Assembly (NCBI RefSeq): GCF_028283705.1
Contig: NZ_JAPWKD010000034.1
Location: 496,001 to 560,000, forward strand
Source of the DNA: Pantoea sp.
GTDB lineage: Bacteria; Pseudomonadota; Gammaproteobacteria; Enterobacterales; Enterobacteriaceae
Direction: 5' to 3'
DNA: 64,000 bases
Made by a program: the position numbers and the translations under genes. Positions 59,324 to 64,000 of this stretch are shown here, piece by piece. The notes under the pieces are model-generated. The model was not told the DNA's origin. It worked only from the letters and a program-made list of their open reading frames with translations, and made no database searches. Numbering within the stretch: the first letter of the stretch is position 1; every line of letters starts with the position of its first letter.

Positions 59324-60124
59324 TTAGTGAGACGATTGAGTTAGCAGGTGCTGCAGTACACGGCTGCCGAAGTAGGCCATGGTCAGCAAAATCGCACCGC
59401 TGCAATTGAACCAGACGACACGGCGACCGCGCCAGCCTTCGTGGTAATGTCCCCAGAGCAGAACGATATAGACGAACCAGGCAATGATTGAGAGTACCGC
59501 TTTGTCCACATTCTCGGCGCTGAACAGATTGTGCATATAGAACAGACCGGTGCACAGCACCAGCGTCAGCAGCACGACGCCAACCTGAGTGATGTGGAAC
59601 ATTTTGCGCTCAATGGTGAGCAGCGGTGGCATATCCTGGGTGAACGCCAGCTTTTTATTTTTTAACTGATAGTCAATCCACGCCAGCTGCAACGCATAAA
59701 GGGCGGCAATGATCAGGGTGGCATAGGCAAACAGCGACAGGCCGATGTGAATCATCATGCCCGGCGTGGTTTCCAGATGGGTAATAAACGCGTTGGGCAC
59801 GAAAGTGGCAAAGGCCAGATTAATCAACGCAAAGCTGTAAACGATAGGCAGCAGCAGCCAGCCACGATTGCGTGACGCCACGATGGTCATAATCGAACAG
59901 ATCAGCAGGCTCACCAGCGAACCTATGTTCAACAGGCTGAGATTTTGGCCGTTATCGACGGCAAAAATACGCTGTTGCAACGCGATGGCGTGGGCAATCA
60001 GCGCCACACAGGCGGAAAGTACCGCAAGGCGTCGCCAGCCACCGTTGCGTTTCAACAGGCTGGGTATGATCAGAGCAAGGCTGATAGAGTAGGCGAACAG
60101 CGCCACGATCGCAGAAACAAACAT
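59324..60124 (-). CDS. ypjD: inner-membrane protein YpjD (CorE), cytochrome c assembly-like
   Basis: A 266-residue protein of the CcmC/CcsA cytochrome c assembly superfamily with about eight membrane helices and the WGHYHEGWRGRRVVW segment resembling the family tryptophan-rich region. In Salmonella this gene (corE) affects Co2+ and Mg2+ sensitivity; the biochemical role is unknown. The start at 60124 (MFVSAIVALFAYS) matches E. coli; 41 upstream codons are rejected. Divergent from ffh and upstream of yfjD in the same operon. Confidence 0.92.
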   Translation of the reverse strand: MFVSAIVALFAYSISLALIIPSLLKRNGGWRRLAVLSACVALIAHAIALQQRIFAVDNGQNLSLLNIGSLVSLLICSIMTIVASRNRGWLLLPIVYSFALINLAFATFVPNAFITHLETTPGMMIHIGLSLFAYATLIIAALYALQLAWIDYQLKNKKLAFTQDMPPLLTIERKMFHITQVGVVLLTLVLCTGLFYMHNLFSAENVDKAVLSIIAWFVYIVLLWGHYHEGWRGRRVVWFNCSGAILLTMAYFGSRVLQHLLTQSSH

Positions 60125-60290
60125 AGATCCTGTCAGGTGTCGGTCAGATAAGGAAAAAAGCAGTATAACGTTAGCCGCATCAGGCTCCAAACGATCTGAA
60201 GGGCAATTGCAGAGATCGGCCTGGCTTCGTGTTATAATCCGCCGCATTGTGTCGCCCTGGCGGCCTCGCTATGTTTTTAAGTGAGAGAGC

Positions 60291-61652
60291 ATGTTTGATA
60301 ATTTAACCGATCGTTTGTCGCAAACCCTGCGCAATATTAGCGGCCGCGGAAGGCTGACCGAAGACAACATTAAAGACACGCTGCGCGAAGTGCGTATGGC
60401 GCTGCTGGAAGCGGATGTTGCGCTGCCAGTCGTACGTGAATTTATCAACCGTGTGAAAGAGCGCGCGGTTGGTCATGATGTGAACAAGAGCCTGACCCCA
60501 GGTCAGGAATTCATCAAAATTGTTCGCAATGAGCTGGTCGAGGCGATGGGTGCAGAAAATAATGCACTCAACCTGGCCGCTCAGCCACCGGCCGTCGTAT
60601 TGATGGCGGGTCTGCAGGGTGCGGGTAAAACCACCAGCGTTGCCAAGCTGGGTAAATTCCTGCGTGAGAAGCACAAGAAAAAAGTACTGGTCGTTTCTGC
60701 TGACGTCTATCGCCCGGCGGCGATCAGACAGCTGGAAACGCTGGCGCAGCAGGTTGGCGTGGATTTCTGCCCGTCTGACCTGAGCCAGAAGCCTGTCGAT
60801 ATCGTGAACAACGCGCTGAAAGAAGCTCGTCTGCAATTCTACGACGTTCTGATCGTGGATACCGCGGGCCGTCTGCACGTTGATGAAGCGATGATGGACG
60901 AAATCAAGCAGGTACATGCCGCGATTGATCCGGTAGAAACCCTGTTTGTTGTTGATGCCATGACGGGTCAGGATGCCGCCAATACCGCGAAAGCATTTAA
61001 TGAAGCGCTGCCGCTGACCGGTGTGATTCTGACCAAAGTCGATGGTGATGCACGTGGTGGTGCGGCGTTGTCGATTCGCCATATTACCGGCAAGCCGATC
61101 AAATTCATGGGTGTTGGTGAGAAAACTGAAGCCCTGGAGCCGTTCTACCCAGATCGTATTGCATCGCGCATCCTGGGTATGGGCGATGTGCTGTCGCTGA
61201 TTGAAGATATCGAAAGCAAAGTTGACCGCGAGCAAGCGGAAAAGCTGGCGAAGAAACTGAAAACCGGCGATGGCTTTGACCTTAACGATTTCCTTGATCA
61301 GCTAAAGCAGATGCGCAACATGGGTGGGATGGCAAGCCTGATGGGCAAGCTGCCTGGCATGGGCCAACTGCCGGATAATGTGAAATCGCAGATGGACGAT
61401 AAACTTCTGGTGCGTATGGAAGCCATCATCAACTCGATGACACGCAAAGAGCGTGAGAAGCCGGAAATCATCAAAGGCTCACGCAAACGCCGTATCGCCC
61501 TGGGTTCAGGCATGCAGGTGCAGGATGTTAACCGACTGCTGAAGCAGTTCGATGACATGCAGCGCATGATGAAGAAAATGAAGAAGGGCGGCATGGCGAA
61601 AATGATGCGCAGCATGAAAGGCATGATGCCGCCAGGATTCCCCGGTCGCTAA
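60291..61652 (+). CDS. ffh: signal recognition particle protein Ffh
   Basis: The GTPase and signal-sequence-binding subunit of SRP, which pairs with 4.5S RNA and FtsY. The 453-residue protein has an N domain, the G domain with GLQGAGKTT (107-115), DTAGR and TKVDGDARGG, and a methionine-rich M domain (about 297-453) with MRNMGGMASLMGKLPGM and the RNA-binding SGMQVQDVNRLLKQF. An 8-bp hairpin (61642-61649 with 61654-61661) has the TAA stop in its loop. Confidence 0.98.
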   Translation: MFDNLTDRLSQTLRNISGRGRLTEDNIKDTLREVRMALLEADVALPVVREFINRVKERAVGHDVNKSLTPGQEFIKIVRNELVEAMGAENNALNLAAQPPAVVLMAGLQGAGKTTSVAKLGKFLREKHKKKVLVVSADVYRPAAIRQLETLAQQVGVDFCPSDLSQKPVDIVNNALKEARLQFYDVLIVDTAGRLHVDEAMMDEIKQVHAAIDPVETLFVVDAMTGQDAANTAKAFNEALPLTGVILTKVDGDARGGAALSIRHITGKPIKFMGVGEKTEALEPFYPDRIASRILGMGDVLSLIEDIESKVDREQAEKLAKKLKTGDGFDLNDFLDQLKQMRNMGGMASLMGKLPGMGQLPDNVKSQMDDKLLVRMEAIINSMTRKEREKPEIIKGSRKRRIALGSGMQVQDVNRLLKQFDDMQRMMKKMKKGGMAKMMRSMKGMMPPGFPGR

Positions 61653-61661
61653 GGCGACCGG
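61642..61661 (+). repeat. hairpin spanning the ffh stop codon
   Basis: CCGGTCGC (61642-61649) and GCGACCGG (61654-61661) form a perfect 8-bp stem whose loop TAAG contains the ffh stop codon. No T run follows. It may stabilise the 3' end of the ffh mRNA. Confidence 0.55.
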
Positions 61662-61690
61662 TAAAATGCCGGAAAAGTGAGATGCTCAGG

Positions 61691-61718
61691 TTGCTTTTTG
61701 CGCCAAAATGAGTAGAAT
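61691..61718 (+). promoter_or_regulatory. putative rpsP operon promoter
   Basis: TTGCTT (61691-61696) and TAGAAT (61713-61718) are separated by 16 bp. The start would be near 61725, placing the hairpin at 61741-61768 inside the leader of rpsP-rimM-trmD-rplS. Confidence 0.55.
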
Positions 61719-61740
61719 TTTCGGGCTTTATATATTGCAC

Positions 61741-61776
61741 CCGGGCCCCGTTCCTCGATGGGGCCCGGTTGTTTTA
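61741..61776 (+). terminator. terminator-like hairpin in the rpsP leader
   Basis: CCGGGCCCC (61741-61749) and GGGGCCCGG (61760-61768) form a perfect 9-bp GC stem with a ten-base loop, followed by TTGTTTTA. If transcription starts at the promoter at 61691-61718, this is a leader attenuator; for transcripts from ffh it is a terminator. Confidence 0.75.
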
Positions 61777-61794
61777 TTAACTAATGAGGATGTT

Positions 61795-62043
61795 ATGGTA
61801 ACTATTCGTTTGGCACGTCACGGCGCGAAAAAGCGTCCGTTCTATCAGGTCGTCGTTACTGACAGCCGCAATGCTCGTAACGGTCGCTTCATCGAGCGCG
61901 TAGGTTTCTTCAACCCGATCGCTGCTGGTCAGGCTGAAGGTCTGCGTCTGGATCTGGACCGTATTGAGCACTGGGTTGGCCAGGGCGCAACGCTTTCTGA
62001 TCGCGTTAACGCGCTGATCAAAGAAGCAAAAAAAGCAGCTTAA
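61795..62043 (+). CDS. rpsP: 30S ribosomal protein bS16
   Basis: Small-subunit assembly protein. The 82-residue product starts MVTIRLARHGAKKRPFYQVV and contains DSRNARNGRFIERVGFFNP, the same length as E. coli. A GAGGA site precedes the ATG at 61795. First gene of the rpsP-rimM-trmD-rplS operon. Confidence 0.98.
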   Translation: MVTIRLARHGAKKRPFYQVVVTDSRNARNGRFIERVGFFNPIAAGQAEGLRLDLDRIEHWVGQGATLSDRVNALIKEAKKAA

Positions 62044-62061
62044 TCTGTCACGGTGGTGAGC

Positions 62062-62610
62062 ATGAGCAGAAAACCTGCCGCACAGCCTCCCGCTAACCCA
62101 ATCGTATTGGGGAAGATGGGTGCCGCTTACGGCATTCGGGGCTGGCTCAAAGTGTTTTCTTCCACCGAAGAAGCCGAAAGTATCTTTGACTATCAGCCCT
62201 GGTTGATTCAGCACGCCGGTCAATGGCAGCTGGTCGAACTGGAGGGCTGGAAGCACCACAATCAGGATCTGATCATCAAAGTCAAAGGCATTGATGATCG
62301 GGATGCAGCGGCACAGTTAACCAATTGCGAAATTACGGTTGACTCCGCGCAACTGCCAGCGCTGGAAGAGGGTGATTACTACTGGAAAGACCTGATGGGT
62401 TGCAAAGTAGTAAACCTCGAAGGCTACGAAATGGGCAAAGTCATTGATTTGATGGAAACCGGTTCGAACGACGTTCTCGTCGTAAAGGCAAACCTGAAAG
62501 ATGCATTCGGTGCACAGGAGCGGTTAATACCGTTTCTTGATGAACAGGTTATCAAGAAAGTCGATCTCTCTACTGGCACTATTGAAGTAGATTGGGATCC
62601 TGGTTTTTGA
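62062..62610 (+). CDS. rimM: 16S rRNA processing/ribosome maturation factor RimM
   Basis: Binds bS19 and helps fold the 30S head. The 182-residue protein has the RimM N-terminal barrel (VLGKMGAAYGIRGWLKVFS) and the C-terminal PRC-barrel (YYWKDLMGCKVV to LIPFLDEQVIKKVDL). The ATG at 62062 matches E. coli; a GTG three codons upstream is possible. It follows rpsP by 18 bp and is followed 35 bp later by trmD. Confidence 0.97.
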   Translation: MSRKPAAQPPANPIVLGKMGAAYGIRGWLKVFSSTEEAESIFDYQPWLIQHAGQWQLVELEGWKHHNQDLIIKVKGIDDRDAAAQLTNCEITVDSAQLPALEEGDYYWKDLMGCKVVNLEGYEMGKVIDLMETGSNDVLVVKANLKDAFGAQERLIPFLDEQVIKKVDLSTGTIEVDWDPGF

Positions 62611-62645
62611 CCTCCGGATCAACCGGTAACGTAACGGCGAACGCG

Positions 62646-63410
62646 ATGTGGATTGGTGTTATTAGCCTGTTTCCAGAGATGTTTCGCGCTATTACCGATT
62701 TCGGGGTAACTGGCCGGGCAGTAAAAAATGGCCTGCTCAGCATTGAGAGCTGGAGTCCGCGTGACTTCACGCACGACCGGCACCGTACCGTGGATGATCG
62801 TCCTTACGGCGGCGGACCGGGAATGCTGATGATGGTGCAACCTTTACGGGACGCCATCTCCGCAGCGAAAGCAGCGGCGGGAGAAGGGGCTAGGGTGATT
62901 TATCTTTCACCTCAGGGGCGCAAACTTGACCAACAGGGCGTTTGCGAACTGGCGACACATCAGAAGTTGATTCTGGTATGTGGTCGCTATGAAGGGATTG
63001 ATGAGCGCGTTATTCAAACCGAAATTGATGAAGAATGGTCAATCGGTGATTACGTACTCAGTGGCGGTGAGCTACCAGCCATGACGTTGATTGACTCCGT
63101 CGCCCGGTTTATACCCGGCGTTCTGGGGAAGCAGGCGTCAGCCGATGAGGATTCGTTCTCGGACGGTTTGCTGGATTGCCCGCACTATACCCGACCTGAG
63201 GTGTTAGAAGGGATGGATGTACCGGCAGTGTTACTGTCGGGGAACCATGCCGATATTCGCCGCTGGCGTCTGAAACAGTCGCTAGGCCGTACCTGGCTGA
63301 GAAGACCTGAACTTCTGGAAAACCTGGCTCTGACTGTAGAGCAAGCAAGGTTGCTTACTGAGTTCCAGCGGGAACATCAGCAGCAACAAAACGATGAGGC
63401 GGAAGAGTAA
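62646..63410 (+). CDS. trmD: tRNA (guanine-37-N1) methyltransferase TrmD
   Basis: Makes m1G37 in tRNAs to prevent frameshifting. The 254-residue SPOUT-class enzyme has the trefoil-knot SAM site (IYLSPQGRKLDQ, VCGRYEGIDERV, SIGDYVLSGGELPAM) and RRWRLKQSLGRTWLRRPELL near the end. The start at 62646 gives MWIGVISLFPEMF, matching the family; the upstream in-frame extension overlaps rimM. No strong ribosome-binding site is seen, so translation may be low or coupled, as known for trmD in relatives. Confidence 0.97.
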   Translation: MWIGVISLFPEMFRAITDFGVTGRAVKNGLLSIESWSPRDFTHDRHRTVDDRPYGGGPGMLMMVQPLRDAISAAKAAAGEGARVIYLSPQGRKLDQQGVCELATHQKLILVCGRYEGIDERVIQTEIDEEWSIGDYVLSGGELPAMTLIDSVARFIPGVLGKQASADEDSFSDGLLDCPHYTRPEVLEGMDVPAVLLSGNHADIRRWRLKQSLGRTWLRRPELLENLALTVEQARLLTEFQREHQQQQNDEAEE

Positions 63411-63452
63411 TCTTCCCTGACTATCAGTTTACCCAGGATAAGAGATTTAATT

Positions 63453-63800
63453 ATGAGCAACATTATCAAGCAAATTGAACAAGAGCAGATGAAACAGGAC
63501 GTACCTTCCTTCCGTCCGGGTGATACCGTGGAAGTGAAAGTATGGGTCGTTGAAGGTTCTAAGAAACGTCTGCAGGCATTCGAGGGCGTGGTTATCGCTA
63601 TTCGTAACCGCGGTCTGCACTCTGCATTCACTGTTCGCAAGATTTCTAACGGCGAAGGCGTTGAGCGTGTCTTCCAGACTCACTCTCCGGTAATTGACAG
63701 CATTGCTGTTAAACGTCGTGGTGCTGTGCGTCAAGCCAAACTGTACTACCTGCGTGAGCGTACTGGTAAGTCTGCTCGTATTAAAGAGCGTCTTAGCTAA
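63453..63800 (+). CDS. rplS: 50S ribosomal protein bL19
   Basis: Large-subunit protein at the 30S interface. The 115-residue product starts MSNIIKQIEQEQMKQDVPSF and contains DTVEVKVWVVEGSKKRLQAFEGVVIA and KLYYLRERTGKSARIKERL. The length matches E. coli. Last gene of the operon, ended by a clear terminator. Confidence 0.98.
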   Translation: MSNIIKQIEQEQMKQDVPSFRPGDTVEVKVWVVEGSKKRLQAFEGVVIAIRNRGLHSAFTVRKISNGEGVERVFQTHSPVIDSIAVKRRGAVRQAKLYYLRERTGKSARIKERLS

Positions 63801-63840
63801 GAGCTCGCGAAAGCGACATCTCAAAGTTAATAGCAAACAA

Positions 63841-63869
63841 GGGGTTGGCATCTGCCAGCCCCTTTTTTT
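63841..63869 (+). terminator. rplS operon terminator
   Basis: GGGGTTGGCA (63841-63850) and TGCCAGCCCC (63851/63853-63860) form a stem of about 10 bp with one G-T pair, followed by TTTTTTT. It overlaps the end of the convergent GNAT gene. Confidence 0.88.
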
Positions 63870-64000
63870 ATCTACGTTCTAAATGATAAATGGCGGTATT
63901 CACCGGGCCGCTTTCCAGCACGATTAACCCGTAGCGATAATCAATGAAACTAAACCCGCTGCGTTCTGCCACTGCGCGGCTGGCCAGGTTATCAGCAGCG
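63868..64000 (-). CDS. GNAT-family acetyltransferase, C-terminal fragment
   Basis: The last 43 residues of a minus-strand gene that continues past the window edge. They include AADNLASRAVAERSGF, the typical N-x-x-S-x-x-x-x-E-x-x-G-F acetyl-CoA-binding segment of RimJ/RimL-type GNAT enzymes, then FIDYRYGLIVLESGPVNTAIYHLERR and a TAA stop. The substrate cannot be judged from this part. Convergent with rplS; its stop lies within the terminator T tract. Confidence 0.75.
   Translation of the reverse strand, partial: AADNLASRAVAERSGFSFIDYRYGLIVLESGPVNTAIYHLERR

Overview
The window is a chromosomal segment of a gammaproteobacterium of the order Enterobacterales. Nearly every protein aligns with an Escherichia coli counterpart at family-typical length, and the gene order is enterobacterial. 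The GC-rich coding style, the location of cysG in front of cysDNC, the direct rpoS-mutS-mltB junctions and the short csrA-serV-argVYZQ-yqaB-gshA-luxS-ffh run suggest the Pantoea/Erwinia side of the order. That genus-level placement is inference from gene order and sequence feel, because no database search was possible.

Layout. (1) 1-2700: end of syd, the CsrB regulatory RNA with an upstream UvrY-type palindrome, yqcC, truC, yqcA. (2) 2700-11750: a complete D-glucarate/galactarate catabolic island, garD divergent from gudP-gudX-gudD-garL-garR-garK. (3) 11800-23160: barA (opposite strand), rlmD, relA, mazG, pyrG, eno, queE. (4) 23190-24290: a signal-peptide-bearing inorganic pyrophosphatase and queD on the minus strand. 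(5) 24580-34860: sulfate assimilation, cysJIH and cysGDNC, separated by a YciI-like gene and iap. (6) 34900-41620: ygbE, ftsB, then the overlapping chain ispD-ispF-truD-surE-pcm, then nlpD-rpoS. (7) 41700-50400: mutS (minus), mltB, a small accessory group (yjdM, a DapA-family aldolase, tam), pncC, recA, recX. (8) 50500-57960: alaS, csrA, a tRNA-Ser plus four identical tRNA-Arg genes, yqaB, yqaA, gshA, luxS. (9) 58000-64000: yfjD and ypjD (minus), ffh, the rpsP-rimM-trmD-rplS operon, and the end of a GNAT acetyltransferase.

How parts work together. BarA, CsrB and CsrA are three of the four core parts of the Bar/Uvr-Csr circuit (UvrY itself is elsewhere), and the palindrome before csrB is the expected UvrY site. 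RelA, RpoS and LuxS add stringent-response, stationary-phase and AI-2 functions. The gud/gar island takes up glucarate and, on family knowledge, converts glucarate and galactarate to pyruvate and 2-phosphoglycerate, the substrate of the enolase encoded about 10 kb away. The two cys operons together carry sulfate through APS, PAPS and sulfite to sulfide, and CysG supplies the siroheme that CysI needs.

No CRISPR array, insertion sequence, prophage, toxin-antitoxin pair or clearly novel multigene system was found. The best leads are the merged gud/gar island, two copies of a long palindromic intergenic repeat, a predicted exported pyrophosphatase between the queuosine genes, a 135-bp tandem tRNA-Arg unit, paired repeats before cysG, and a hairpin inside the rpsP leader.
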